Positions 28,352 through 37,299 of a stretch of DNA of 64,000 nucleotides are shown piece after piece. Made by a program: the position numbers and the translations under genes. This DNA is from Lentzea guizhouensis. GTDB taxonomy: Bacteria > Actinomycetota > Actinomycetes > Mycobacteriales > Pseudonocardiaceae. The DNA is taken from NCBI RefSeq assembly GCF_001701025.1, contig NZ_CP016793.1, positions 7,936,001 to 8,000,000 on the forward strand, given 5' to 3'. Within the stretch, counting starts at the first letter, position 1. Each line of letters begins with the position of its first letter. Under the pieces are notes generated by a model. That model worked only from the letters and a program-made list of their open reading frames with translations, searched no databases and was not told the origin of the DNA.

Positions 28352-29194
28352 CTAGGCCCGGCGCAGGCGGCGGCGGGCCAGTTCGACGAACGCCTCCGTC
28401 GACGGGTGCGCCGGCGGTGACGGCCAGGCGAGGTGGACGGTGACCGGGTCGGCGTCGGTCAGCGGCAGGTAGGTGACGCCGGCGTGCGGGAGGTGGTGGA
28501 TCGTGCCGGCCGCCGTGACGCCGACCGCCGTTCCGGTGGCGATCGACGTCAGCCACTCCTCCACGCCTGGTACGTCCACCGTGCGCGGGCGGGCGCCGCA
28601 GGGCCAGAGGTCCGCGGTGGTGGTCGCGGCCGTCTCGCAGACGGCCACCGTCTCCGCCACCAGGTCGCTCAACGCGACCTCGGTGCGGCCGGCGAGCGGG
28701 TGGTCGTCCGCGACCGCGGCGACACGGGGTTCCTCGACCAGGCCTGCCCGAGGTCCGTCGTGGGCCGGTGCGCAGCACGGCCACGTCGCCTCGCCGCGCC
28801 GCAGTGCCGCCTCCGGGTCGTCGGTGCGGCGGATGCGCACGAGCACGTCCGGGTGCCGGGCCCGCCACTCGCGCAGGAACGGGATGGTGAAGCGGCCGAG
28901 CGCCGCCCAGGCGAACGTCAGCCGCAGCGGCTGGGGCTGGGCGGCCTCGGCGAGTGCGGAGTCGAGCTGGGTGAGGATGCGGTGGCTGTGCTCCCACAGC
29001 CGGTGCCCGCTGGCGGTCAGCGCGACCTGGCGGGTGGTCCGTTCGACGAGTCGCACGCCGAGCCGGCGTTCCAGCTGGTCGAGGGTGCGGGACAGGGCGG
29101 GCTGGGTGACGTGCAACGACCGGGCCGCCGCGGTGATCGACCGGTGGTCGCCGATCGCGGCGAGCGCACGCAGGTGCCGCAGCTCGACATTCAT
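28352..29194 (-). CDS. LysR-family transcriptional regulator
   Basis: 280 residues. The winged helix is at 1-60 (LRALAAIGDHRSITAAARSL, VTQPALSRTLDQLERRLGVRL), followed by the effector domain. Around residues 128-137 the chain reads ATWPCCAPAHDG, whereas another frame gives DVAVLRTG, the pattern expected for this fold. So two compensating indels (near 28800 and 28770) are likely. It is divergent from the small SDR gene with 69 bases between starts, so that gene is its natural target. Confidence 0.88.
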   Translation of the reverse strand: MNVELRHLRALAAIGDHRSITAAARSLHVTQPALSRTLDQLERRLGVRLVERTTRQVALTASGHRLWEHSHRILTQLDSALAEAAQPQPLRLTFAWAALGRFTIPFLREWRARHPDVLVRIRRTDDPEAALRRGEATWPCCAPAHDGPRAGLVEEPRVAAVADDHPLAGRTEVALSDLVAETVAVCETAATTTADLWPCGARPRTVDVPGVEEWLTSIATGTAVGVTAAGTIHHLPHAGVTYLPLTDADPVTVHLAWPSPPAHPSTEAFVELARRRLRRA

Positions 29195-29197
29195 GAC

Positions 29198-29226
29198 TGC
29201 CGATCATAAGTGCTGCACGATCGGCA
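29198..29226. promoter_or_regulatory. LysR-type binding site candidate
   Basis: TGCCGATC (29198-29205) and GATCGGCA (29219-29226) are a perfect inverted repeat with 13 bases between, in the LysR-SDR intergenic region, four bases upstream of the LysR start. Position and symmetry fit an autoregulatory LysR box. Confidence 0.65.
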
Positions 29227-29263
29227 TTTCTCCGGCGCCGGGAACCCACCTAGCGTCGAGGGC

Positions 29264-29860
29264 ATGAGGATTCTGCTCGTTGGAGCGACCGGCCTGCTGG
29301 GCACCGCGGTGCACCGGGAGCTCACCGAACGCAAGCACGACGTCGTCACCGTGGCCCGCACCGGCGGCGACCTGCGGTACGACGTCACCGACCCGGTCCA
29401 GGTGGCCGACCTGTACGCGGCGGTCGGCCAGGTCGACGCGGTCGCCTCGGCCGCCGGCGCGGTGCCGTTCAAGCCGCTGGCCGACCTGACCGCCGCCGAC
29501 TACCAGGCCGCGGTGACCGGCAAGGTGCTGTCCCAGGTCTCACTGGTGCGCGAAGGACTCCGGCACGTGTCGGCGCAGGGGTCCTTCACGCTGATCACCG
29601 GTGTGCTCTCGCGCGAACCCGTCGTCACCGGCGCGGCCGCCTCGCTGGCCAACGGCGCGGTCGAGTCGTTCGTGCGCGCCGCCGCCATCGAGATCGCACC
29701 GCAGCGGATCAACGCGGTCAGCCCGACCGTGTTCACCGAGGCGCTCGACCACTACGGCGACTACTTCCCCGGCATGAAGCCGGTGCCGCTGGCCGACGTG
29801 GCGCAGGCGTACGTGCGGTCGATCGAGGGGCGCCAGACCGGGCAGGTCTACGTCCCCTGA
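29264..29860 (+). CDS. Short-chain dehydrogenase/reductase (short form)
   Basis: 198 residues from the ATG at 29264. The Rossmann start is ILLVGATGLLGTAV, followed by DLRYDVTDPVQV and SAAGAVPFKPL. The usual Tyr-x-x-x-Lys pair is not evident: the segment after the strand LITGVLS reads AAASLANGAVESFVRAAAIE, a pattern of the small YP_001-type SDRs that lack the standard catalytic residues. So it binds NAD(P), but the chemistry is uncertain. It ends overlapping the 3' end of the convergent cupin regulator. Confidence 0.8.
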   Translation: MRILLVGATGLLGTAVHRELTERKHDVVTVARTGGDLRYDVTDPVQVADLYAAVGQVDAVASAAGAVPFKPLADLTAADYQAAVTGKVLSQVSLVREGLRHVSAQGSFTLITGVLSREPVVTGAAASLANGAVESFVRAAAIEIAPQRINAVSPTVFTEALDHYGDYFPGMKPVPLADVAQAYVRSIEGRQTGQVYVP

Positions 29861-30438
29861 CCGGAACGACCGGCGGAACCGGGGCCGTGGACGTGCGTGC
29901 GCATGCCCTGCGGGTCGAACAGGATCAGCAGCTCGACCGCACGCCCGTCCGCGCTGCCCAGCCAGTGCGGCTGGGAGGTGTCGAACTCGGCGGCCTCACC
30001 GGGCGGCAACGTCAGGTCGAGGTCGTCGAGGACCAGCCGCAACTGTCCGTTGAGGACGTACAGCCACTCGAACCCGTCGTGCGTCTGCGGAGTCGGCTCG
30101 GTCAGGCCGCTGGGGATGAGCATCTTGAACGACTGCACGCCACCCGGCCGCCGGGACAGCGGGATGAACGTCATGCCGTACCGGTGGATCGGCGTCAGGT
30201 GGATGCGCGGGTCACCGGTGCGCGGCGCCCCGACGAGGTCGTCCAGCGGCACGTTGTAGGTGCGCGCCAACGGGAGCAACAGCTCCAGCGTGGCCTTGCG
30301 CTGCCCGCTTTCGAGCCGCGACAGGGTGCTCTCCGAGATGCCGGTCGTCGTCGACAGCTCGGCCAGGGTGATGCCGCGGTGTTTGCGCAGCGCCCGGAGT
30401 CGCGGTCCCACGGCGTCGAGCACTTCGTCGGTGTCCAC
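29848..30438 (-). CDS. XRE-family regulator with C-terminal cupin
   Basis: 196 residues from the GTG at 30438. The N-terminal helix-turn-helix (about 10-65) is LRALRKHRGITLAELSTTTG then ISESTLSRLESGQR. A small-molecule-binding cupin follows (about 105-180: HDGFEWLYVLNGQLRLVLDD, LPPGEAAEFDTSQPHWLG). Such proteins repress detoxification or amine-metabolism genes. The ribosome site is weak, so the start is less sure. Its last 13 bases overlap the convergent SDR gene. Confidence 0.85.
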   Translation of the reverse strand: MDTDEVLDAVGPRLRALRKHRGITLAELSTTTGISESTLSRLESGQRKATLELLLPLARTYNVPLDDLVGAPRTGDPRIHLTPIHRYGMTFIPLSRRPGGVQSFKMLIPSGLTEPTPQTHDGFEWLYVLNGQLRLVLDDLDLTLPPGEAAEFDTSQPHWLGSADGRAVELLILFDPQGMRTHVHGPGSAGRSGQGT

Positions 30439-30485
30439 GGGTCCGCATCCTGCCAGGGCGGCGAGGTCTCCGGCGGTACCGGCCG

Positions 30486-31619
30486 TCAGCCGAACGGACC
30501 GCCGTCCTCGAACGCGTACCGGGCGAACCGTTCCCCGATCAGCCGGTGCGCGGCCGTGTCCGGGTGCAGCGCGTCCGGTAGCGGCAACGCCACCGCGTCC
30601 TCGACGCCGTACAACCGCAACCCGTCCAGGTAGTGCAGGTTCGCGTCGTCCCGGCCCTCCACAACGGACTCCAGCGCCTCCCGGACGACCTTCAGCGTCA
30701 ACCGGCCCGGCTCCGGCGTCCCGGTCGCGATGAACGCACGCCGGCCCGCGGCCAGCTCGTCGAGGTCGAGCGCACCCGGCCCCGGCGTGTCCTCGTGGAT
30801 GCCGCAGAAGATCGGCGACACCAGCACCAGCGGCGTCTCCGGGTGGCCGTCGCGGATCGTGTCGAGGAAGCCGTGCACCGCGGGCACGAACGCTCGCAGC
30901 CGCATCGCGTCGAAGTTCACGACGTTGATGCCGAGCTTCACGCTGATCAGGTCGGCGGGCCGGTCGCGCATCACCCGAGCGGTGAACGGGTCGACCACCG
31001 CGCTGCCGCCGAGACCGAGGTTGTGCAGCTCGACGCCGCCGAGCCGGGCCGCCACGGCGGGCCAGATCGCGGTCGGGGTGGCCGCGTTCGACCCGTGGCT
31101 GATCGAGCTGCCGTGGTGCAGCCAGATCCGCCGGCCGGGTTCGACCGGCCACAGCGGGGCGTCCGCGCGCAACGCGACCAGGTCGACCATCTCGTTGTGC
31201 GGCAACCAGATCTCGACGACCTTGGTGCCCTCGGCGAGGTTCCACCGCTCGGTCTGCGCCTCACCGGGCAGGAGAACGGCCTCGCCGGTGCGCAGGTCGA
31301 CCTCCTTCACGTCACCGCCGACGAGCACGGAGCTCGCCACGACCTCCCCGTCCACGACGAGGTCGACGCTGCCGCGTGGCCGGTTCAGGCCGGCGTAGGC
31401 GGTGCAGGTCGGGTGCAGGACCAGCTCGACCGTGCGCGCCTCGGTCTCCATCAGCAGCCGCACGCCGGACGGGTGGCTCTCCACCGACAGCAGCTGCGGG
31501 TCCGGGTACCGGTCGCGCACCCACGCGGGCAGGCGGTGCGGGCGCACGCCGCGCGCGGTCTCCTCGAGTTCGGCGGCGCCGCGCACGAACCTCGCGACGG
31601 GTTCAGAGCGGAGCGACAC
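30486..31619 (-). CDS. SGNH/GDSL-family hydrolase (carbohydrate-esterase type)
   Basis: 377 residues. An N-terminal jelly-roll-like region (about 1-150) precedes an SGNH domain. Block I with the nucleophile Ser is in HHGSSISHGSNA (about 170), block II Gly in LGLGGSA, block III Asn in KLGINVVNFD and the Asp-x-x-His pair in LPDALHPDTAAH near 355. No signal peptide was seen, so it is probably cytoplasmic. Esterase activity is expected; the substrate is unknown. It overlaps the amidase gene by 17 bases and should be co-transcribed with it. Confidence 0.82.
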   Translation of the reverse strand: MSLRSEPVARFVRGAAELEETARGVRPHRLPAWVRDRYPDPQLLSVESHPSGVRLLMETEARTVELVLHPTCTAYAGLNRPRGSVDLVVDGEVVASSVLVGGDVKEVDLRTGEAVLLPGEAQTERWNLAEGTKVVEIWLPHNEMVDLVALRADAPLWPVEPGRRIWLHHGSSISHGSNAATPTAIWPAVAARLGGVELHNLGLGGSAVVDPFTARVMRDRPADLISVKLGINVVNFDAMRLRAFVPAVHGFLDTIRDGHPETPLVLVSPIFCGIHEDTPGPGALDLDELAAGRRAFIATGTPEPGRLTLKVVREALESVVEGRDDANLHYLDGLRLYGVEDAVALPLPDALHPDTAAHRLIGERFARYAFEDGGPFG

Positions 31620-33072
31620 GATCCCCCCAGGGTTGGGCCTGTTCGAGCTGGGCGGCGAGCTTGATCAGCAGTGACTCGCCGGCCAGCGGTGCCACGAACT
31701 GCACGCCGAGCGGCAGCCCGTCGGCGGTCCAGTGCAGCGGCACGGAGATCGCCGGGCGGCCGGTGAGGTTCGCGAGCTGGGTGTAAGGGACCCAGCCGAG
31801 GTTGTCGCGGATCATGTCGTCGACGATCCGGGTGCCGCGCAGGAACCGCGCGGTGCGGGTCTTGAGCAGCACGTCGGTGGCGCGCTGCAGGTTGACCGGC
31901 AGCTCGAACGCGCCGATCTTCGGCGGCGGGGTGGCCAGCGACGGTGTGAGCAGCAGGTCGTAGGACTCGAAGAACGTCGACAGCCGGCGGGTGTGCTCGT
32001 GCCGGCGCTGCACCGCGTCCACGTAGTCGACGCTGCTGGTCGCCCGGCCCAGCGCGGCCATCAGCAGCGTGTCGCGTTCGAACGCGATGTCCGGCGCCCC
32101 GGTCTGCCGCTGGGCGTCGCCGACCTTCCAGGCGAGGTTCACGAACCACGTCAGCAGGAAGTCGTGGGCCAGCGCGGCGTCGTCGAACGGCGCCTCCGGC
32201 AGCTCCTCCACCTCGTGGCCGAGCGAGGTCAGCACCTTGATCGCGCCGTCCACGGCCGCGCGCGCCTCGGGGTGCGGGTCCGGGTTGATCGCCGACGGCA
32301 CCCGCACGCCGATCCGCAACGTCCCGGGTTCTTCGTTGACGCACGACGCGTAGGAGGCGCCGGGCATGGCGGGCGAGTACGGCCCGTACGGTTCACCGCC
32401 GCAGATCACGTCGAGCATCGCCGCCGTGTCGCGGACCGTGCGCGACACGACGCCCTGCACCGCCGCACCGTGCATCATCTCGGCGGTGCCCGGCCCGAAC
32501 GGCGTGAGCCCACGACCGGGTTTCAGGCCGACGAGTCCGCAGCAGGCGGCGGGGATCCGGGTGGAGCCGCCACCGTCGTTCGCCCCGGCGCACGGCACGA
32601 TCCCGGCCGCGACCGCCGCCGCCGACCCGCCCGACGAGCCGCCGGGCGTGTGGTCGAGGTTCCACGGGTTGCGCGCGGGTCCCCAGACCTCCGACTCGCT
32701 GATCGCCTTGGCGCCGAACTCCGGCAGGTTCGTCTTGCCGAAGATCACCAGACCGGCGTCGAGCCAGCGTCGCACGACCGTCGAGTGCTCGGCGACCGGG
32801 AACGACCGCAGCGACCGCGACCCGTTCGAGGTCGGCAGGCCCGCGTAGTCCTGGCCGAGGTCCTTGATCAGGAACGGCACCCCGGCGAACGGGCCGGTGA
32901 GGTCGTCCGAGGGCGTCGCGGGGACGTCCCTGACGATCGCGTTGAGCCGCGGGTTCACCGCGGCGGCGCGTTCCCTCGCCACGGTCAGCAGCTCGGCGGC
33001 CGACACCTGCCCGGAGGCGACCAGCTGCGCCAGCCCGGTGGCGTCGTGTTCGCGGTACTCGTCGAAGTCCAC
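31603..33072 (-). CDS. Amidase signature-family hydrolase
   Basis: 489 residues from a GTG at 33072; the frame is open to 33114 and neither start has a good ribosome site. The Ser-cisSer-Lys triad is intact: Lys in PFLIKDLG (about 73), cis-Ser in TPGGSSGGSAAAVAAG (about 150) and the nucleophile Ser in NDGGGSTRIPA (about 175). The length is normal for bacterial amidases. It cleaves an unidentified amide. It overlaps the SGNH hydrolase, hinting at joint breakdown of one compound. Confidence 0.9.
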   Translation of the reverse strand: MDFDEYREHDATGLAQLVASGQVSAAELLTVARERAAAVNPRLNAIVRDVPATPSDDLTGPFAGVPFLIKDLGQDYAGLPTSNGSRSLRSFPVAEHSTVVRRWLDAGLVIFGKTNLPEFGAKAISESEVWGPARNPWNLDHTPGGSSGGSAAAVAAGIVPCAGANDGGGSTRIPAACCGLVGLKPGRGLTPFGPGTAEMMHGAAVQGVVSRTVRDTAAMLDVICGGEPYGPYSPAMPGASYASCVNEEPGTLRIGVRVPSAINPDPHPEARAAVDGAIKVLTSLGHEVEELPEAPFDDAALAHDFLLTWFVNLAWKVGDAQRQTGAPDIAFERDTLLMAALGRATSSVDYVDAVQRRHEHTRRLSTFFESYDLLLTPSLATPPPKIGAFELPVNLQRATDVLLKTRTARFLRGTRIVDDMIRDNLGWVPYTQLANLTGRPAISVPLHWTADGLPLGVQFVAPLAGESLLIKLAAQLEQAQPWGDRVAPL

Positions 33073-33224
33073 GCGATCAAGGTAACCGCTCGGCGACGCC
33101 GAGGCCGGTGTCACGCACGAGCACGGGGTCCTCCGGCGGGATCACGTCGTTGTGCCGAGCGGCGCAACGGCACGAGCTGCTACCGTGGGTGTCGTAGAGA
33201 TCAACCTCCTCGAAGGAGCTCGAC

Positions 33225-33257
33225 GTGCTGGTGGGTGAAGACGACATCTCCGGGTGA
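33225..33257 (+). CDS. Ten-codon leader peptide upstream of the ABC-F gene
   Basis: GAAGGAG (33212-33218) is followed after six bases by GTG and the frame MLVGEDDISG, ending TGA at 33255-33257. The strong ribosome site on such a short frame, 104 bases ahead of an antibiotic-resistance-type ABC-F gene and just before a hairpin, is typical of ribosome-sensing leader peptides. Not proven to be translated. Confidence 0.6.
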   Translation: MLVGEDDISG

Positions 33258-33272
33258 GCCCGGGATGTGACA

Positions 33273-33310
33273 GGCCATCGATGCCCGATGGCCGCTTCGT
33301 CGTCCCCTTT
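33273..33310 (+). promoter_or_regulatory. Candidate attenuator hairpin of the ABC-F gene
   Basis: GGCCATCG (33273-33280) pairs perfectly with CGATGGCC (33286-33293) and is followed by a pyrimidine-rich tract with TTTT at 33307-33310. It starts 15 bases after the leader stop, so a ribosome stalled on the leader could change its folding. A second hairpin, CGCGGG/CCCGCG, lies just downstream. Confidence 0.55.
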
Positions 33311-33361
33311 TCCACCCGCGCGGGTGGCCCGCGCGTCCGCACATCCCGAGGTCTCACCCCC

Positions 33362-34975
33362 ATGTCTTCTGACGCCTATGTCGTCGTGTCCGGCCTGTCC
33401 TTCTCCTGGCCGGACGACACCCCCGTCTTCGACGGTCTGTCCGTCTCGTTCCCCGGTGGCCGCACCGGGCTCGTCGCCCCGAACGGCGCCGGCAAGTCCA
33501 CGTTGCTCAAGCTCGTCGCGGGCGCGCTGACGCCGGCCGAGGGCAGCGTCACGATCGACGGCGTGCTCGGCTACCTGCCGCAGGACCTGCCGCTCACCGC
33601 CGGCCTGACCGTGGCCGAGGTGCTCGGCGTGGCCGCGGTGCTGCGCGCGATCAAGGCCGTCGAGTCCGGTGACGTCGACGAGGAGCACTTCACCACCATC
33701 GGCAACGACTGGGACCTGGAGGAACGCACCCGCGCCCAGCTCGACCGCCTCGGGCTGGCCGACCTCGAGCTGGACCGGCGGCTCGGCACGCTCAGCGGCG
33801 GCCAGGTCGTGTCCCTCGGGCTCGCGGCCCAGCTGCTGAAGCAACCGGACGTGCTGCTGCTCGACGAACCGACCAACAACCTCGACCTCGACGCCCGGCA
33901 CCGCCTCTACGACGTGCTGGACGACTGGCGCGGCTGCCTGCTGGTGGTCAGCCACGACCGCGCGTTGCTCGACCGCGTGGACCGCGTCGCCGAACTGGAT
34001 GGCGGGGAGATCCGCTTCTACGGCGGCAACTTCAGCGCCTACGAGGAGGCGGTGGCGGCCGAGCGCGAGGTGGCGGAGAAGAACATCCGCAGCGCCGAGC
34101 AGGAGGTCAAGCGCGAGAAGCGGGAGATGCAGCAGGCCCGTGAACGCGCCGCCCGGCGTGCGTCGAACGCCCAGCGCAACCTGTCCAACGCGGGTCTGCC
34201 GAAGATCTTCGCGGGCAACATGAAGCGCAACGCCGAGGTGTCCGCCGCGAAGGCCGACGGCACGCACGCGGCCCGGCTCAGCGCCGCGAAGACCCGGCTT
34301 GACCAGGCCGAACGCTCGTTGAAGGAAGAGCAGCGGATCAGCGTGGAGCTGCCGCAGACCGCCGTGCCCGCCGGGCGCACGCTGTTCACGGGCAGCGGCG
34401 TCCGGGTGCGGGACCTGTTCGACGGCGCCGACCTGGTGATTCGCGGCCCGGAACGCATCGCGCTGGCCGCACCGAACGGCGGCGGCAAGTCGACGCTGCT
34501 GCGGGTCGTCGAGGGGTCGCTCACGCCGGACAGCGGTGAGGTGAAGCGGGCGGACGGCCGGATCGCGTACCTGTCGCAGCGGCTGGACCTGCTCGACGAC
34601 GGGCGCACGGTGGCGGAGAACCTGGCCTCCTCCGCCCCGGCGATGCCGCCGGCCGAGCGGATGAACCTGTTGGCGCGCTTCCTGTTCCGCGGTCCGCGCG
34701 CCCATCTGCCGGTCGGGGTGCTGTCGGGCGGTGAACGGCTGCGGGCGACGCTCGCGTGCATCCTGTTCGCCGAGCCCGCGCCGCAGCTGCTGCTGCTCGA
34801 CGAGCCGACGAACAACCTCGACCTGGTGAGCTCCGGCCAGCTGGAGAGCGCGCTGAACGCCTACCAGGGCGCGTTCGTCGTCGTGAGCCACGACGAGCGG
34901 TTCCTGAACGAGGTGAGGATCGACCGCTGGCTGCGCCTGGAGGACGGCAAGCTGCTGGAGGCCGCTCGTGGCTGA
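33362..34975 (+). CDS. ABC-F ATPase, likely antibiotic-resistance ribosome protection factor
   Basis: 537 residues from the ATG at 33362. Two ATPase domains without membrane segments: Walker A APNGAGKSTL (about 40) and APNGGGKSTL (about 374), signatures TLSGGQVVSL and LSGGERLRATL, and two LLLDEPTNNLDL Walker B motifs. A charged coiled-coil linker lies between (about 235-320, EKNIRSAEQEVKREKREM). ABC-F proteins bind the ribosomal E site; those behind leader/attenuator elements usually protect against macrolides, lincosamides or pleuromutilins. Resistance is inferred. A second, damaged ABC-F overlaps its end. Confidence 0.87.
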   Translation: MSSDAYVVVSGLSFSWPDDTPVFDGLSVSFPGGRTGLVAPNGAGKSTLLKLVAGALTPAEGSVTIDGVLGYLPQDLPLTAGLTVAEVLGVAAVLRAIKAVESGDVDEEHFTTIGNDWDLEERTRAQLDRLGLADLELDRRLGTLSGGQVVSLGLAAQLLKQPDVLLLDEPTNNLDLDARHRLYDVLDDWRGCLLVVSHDRALLDRVDRVAELDGGEIRFYGGNFSAYEEAVAAEREVAEKNIRSAEQEVKREKREMQQARERAARRASNAQRNLSNAGLPKIFAGNMKRNAEVSAAKADGTHAARLSAAKTRLDQAERSLKEEQRISVELPQTAVPAGRTLFTGSGVRVRDLFDGADLVIRGPERIALAAPNGGGKSTLLRVVEGSLTPDSGEVKRADGRIAYLSQRLDLLDDGRTVAENLASSAPAMPPAERMNLLARFLFRGPRAHLPVGVLSGGERLRATLACILFAEPAPQLLLLDEPTNNLDLVSSGQLESALNAYQGAFVVVSHDERFLNEVRIDRWLRLEDGKLLEAARG

Positions 34976-36478
34976 AGCGTTGAGGTCCGGGGCGTTGAGG
35001 TCCGGGGCGTTGAGGTCCGGGGCGTTGAGGTCCGGGGCGCTGACGTCCGGGGCGCTGGTGGCGCACGAGCTGGTGCGCGGTTTCGGTGGCCGCCGGGTGC
35101 TCGACGGGCGGCGACCGTCGCTGAGGTGGTCGACGACGCCCTGGCCGAGGCCCGCGCGGACCTGGAGTCGCTGGACCGGCTCGGTGCGTCGCTCGCGGCC
35201 GCCCCCGACGACTCGCAGCTGCTCGCCGCGTACGCCGACCAGCTTGAACGCGCGCAGCAGCACGAGGCGTGGGACGCGGACCGGCGGGCCGAGATCGTCC
35301 TGTCCGGACTGGGGCTGGGTGACGTGTCGCAGGACCGGACGCTGGGGTCGCTCTCGGGCGGCCAGTGCCGGCGTCTGTCGCTGGCCGCGCTCGTGCTGCG
35401 CAGGCCGTTGGCGTTGTTGCTGGACGAGCCGACGAACCACCTGGACGACGCGGCGGCCGTGTTCCTGCAGGAGCAGCTGCGCGAGCAGCCGGGGGCGGTG
35501 GTGCTGGCGAGCCATGATCGGGCGTTCCTCGACGCGGTGTGCACGGACCTGGTGGACCTCGACCCGGCGGTGGAGGGGCCGGTCCGGTTCGGCGGCACGT
35601 ACAGCGAGTACGTGGCGCGGCGGCGGGCCGACCGCGAGCGCTGGGAACGGCGGTACGCCGAGGAGCAGGAGGAGCTGACCGCGCTGCGGACGGACCTCGA
35701 CGGGGTCGCGCACCGGGTCGCGCCGAACCGGGCGATGCGCGACAGCGACAAGATGGGCTACGGCGTGCGGGCGAACCGCGTGCAGAGCCAGATCTCCCGG
35801 CGGGTCAGGAACACGACACGGCGGTTGGAGGAGCTGGAACGCCGCGTGGTGCCCGCTCCCCCGCGGCCGCTGCGGTTCCACGCGGCGCTGGCGTCGGCGC
35901 AGGCCGCCGGCACCGGCGACGTCCTCGTGTCCCTGCGCCAGCTCCACGTCCCCCACCGGCTCACCCTCGACGTCCTCGACGTCCGCGAAGGCACCCGCCT
36001 GCTCGTCACCGGGCCCAACGGCTCCGGCAAGTCGACCCTCCTGCTCGCACTGGCCGGCCGCCTCGACGTCACCGGAGTCCAGCGCCGCCCGGACCTCCGG
36101 ATCGGCCTGCTCGACCAGAACACGACGTTCGAGCACCCGCGCCGCACCGCCCGCGCCACCTACGGCCGGGCGCTCGGGGCGGAACGGGCCGAGCAGGTGC
36201 CGCTGGAGTCGCTGGGCCTGCTGCACCGGTGGGACCTCGGCAAGGCGGTCGGCACGCTGTCGGTCGGCCAGCGCCGCCGCCTCGCGCTCGCCCTGCTCGT
36301 GGCCGACCCACCGCGAGTGCTCCTGCTCGACGAGCCGACCAACCACCTGTCGCCGACGTTGTGCGACGAGCTGGAGGACGCACTGGGTCCGGGGCCGGGT
36401 GCGATCGTGGTCGCGAGCCACGACCGGTGGCTGCGACAGCGCTGGGAGGGAACGGAGATCACGCTGCAGGCGCGTTGA
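34968..36478 (+). pseudogene. Second ABC-F ATPase lacking its first Walker A
   Basis: A GTG overlapping the previous stop opens a frame with LRSGA repeats, then VAHELVRGFGGRRVLDG, the usual first strands of an ABC domain. The next bases read ATVAEVVDDALAEARADLES in another frame, so about 60-70 codons including Walker A and the Q-loop are gone at about 35110. The rest (35126-36478) is intact: LGSLSGGQCRRLSL, LLLDEPTNHLDD, the linker, a second Walker A TGPNGSGKSTLL and LLLDEPTNHLSP. It could be re-initiated as a 450-residue protein, but normal two-site ATPase action is lost. Confidence 0.75.
34979..35053 (+). repeat. Tandem 15-base repeat
   Basis: GTTGAGGTCCGGGGC occurs four times perfectly (34979-35038) and once with two changes (35039-35053). 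It lies at the N-terminus of the second ABC-F gene and encodes LRSGA units. The multiple of three keeps the frame, so copy number can vary without a frameshift. Confidence 0.9.
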
Positions 36479-36538
36479 GCGGAGCCGGTCGGGCCGGGCG
36501 TGTGGTCCGCAGCAGGGTGCGAGCCGGGTGGTCGCCGC

Positions 36539-37271
36539 TCAGCTGCGGGGCGTGGTCCCGACGGCCAGCACCCGCTTCATCAGGTCGCGCTTCGCCAGCA
36601 CCCGCCGGGCCTCGTCCTGCAACGACACCATCGCCGGGTCGGGGTCCGGCACGGCGAGTGCTTCCAGCCACAGCTGCTTCTCGTTCTCGTACCAGTCCTG
36701 CCTCTCCTGCGTGCTGACCGCGGCGAACCCGGCCTCCTGCAGCAGCGGCGACAGGTCGAGGTCGCGGATGAGCGGCGAGACCTTCTCGTCGCCCTGTTCG
36801 ACGGGCTGCCAGCAGGTGATGACCAGGCGGCCGCCGGGGACGAGCACGCGGTGGCACTCCTGCAGCACGGCGAGCTTCGACGGTGCGAACTGCAGGGCGT
36901 CGATGATCACCACCGCGTGGACCGACGCGGTCGCCAGGCCGGTGGCGGCGAGGTCACCCACCCGGAAGTCGCCGCCGTGGCGGGCTTTCGCCTGCTCGAT
37001 GGCGACGGGAGAAGTCCACGCCGATGAGCGACGCGCCGGTGCGGCGGGCGATCTCCCGGCCGTAGCCGCCGCGGCCGCACGCCAGGTCCAGCAGGGTCGT
37101 GCCCTCCCGCAGGTCCAGCAGCTCCACGACGTCGTCGATCGCCTGACCGGTGAGCAGGCTGGTGGACTCCAGGTCCGGCGGCAGGCCGAGCACGCGCCGC
37201 ACCAGGTCGTCGGCGACGGCGGACTCGCCGCGGTCGGCGTACCAGCGGTCGAACTCCTCGGCGGTCGGCAT
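36539..37271 (-). pseudogene. SAM-dependent methyltransferase, frameshifted
   Basis: From the ATG at 37271 (GGAAGG upstream) the frame reads EEFDRWYADRG, then the SAM-binding motif I TLLDLACGRGGYGREIAR and GVDFS near residue 87. The continuation VAIEQAKARHGGDFRVGDLA, IIDALQFAPSKLAVLQ and VLVPGGRLVITCW is in the neighbouring frame down to 36539. One missing C in a CCC run near 37012 would explain the break, so it may be a read error in an otherwise normal 244-residue class I methyltransferase. Substrate unknown. Confidence 0.75.
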
Positions 37272-37299
37272 CGTGACAGCCTTCCACGAGCGGCAGGTG

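Noticed and set aside
34979..35053. Minus-strand NAPDL repeats resembling a pentapeptide-repeat protein
   Set aside because: They come from the 15-base tandem repeat read backwards; neighbouring sequence in that frame has no pentapeptide fold.
34979..35053. Possible CRISPR-like array
   Set aside because: The repeats are directly adjacent, 15 bases long and without spacers.
33077..36421. 1,114-codon minus-strand open frame opposite the ABC-F genes
   Set aside because: No recognisable domain; both Walker motifs of real proteins are on the plus strand.
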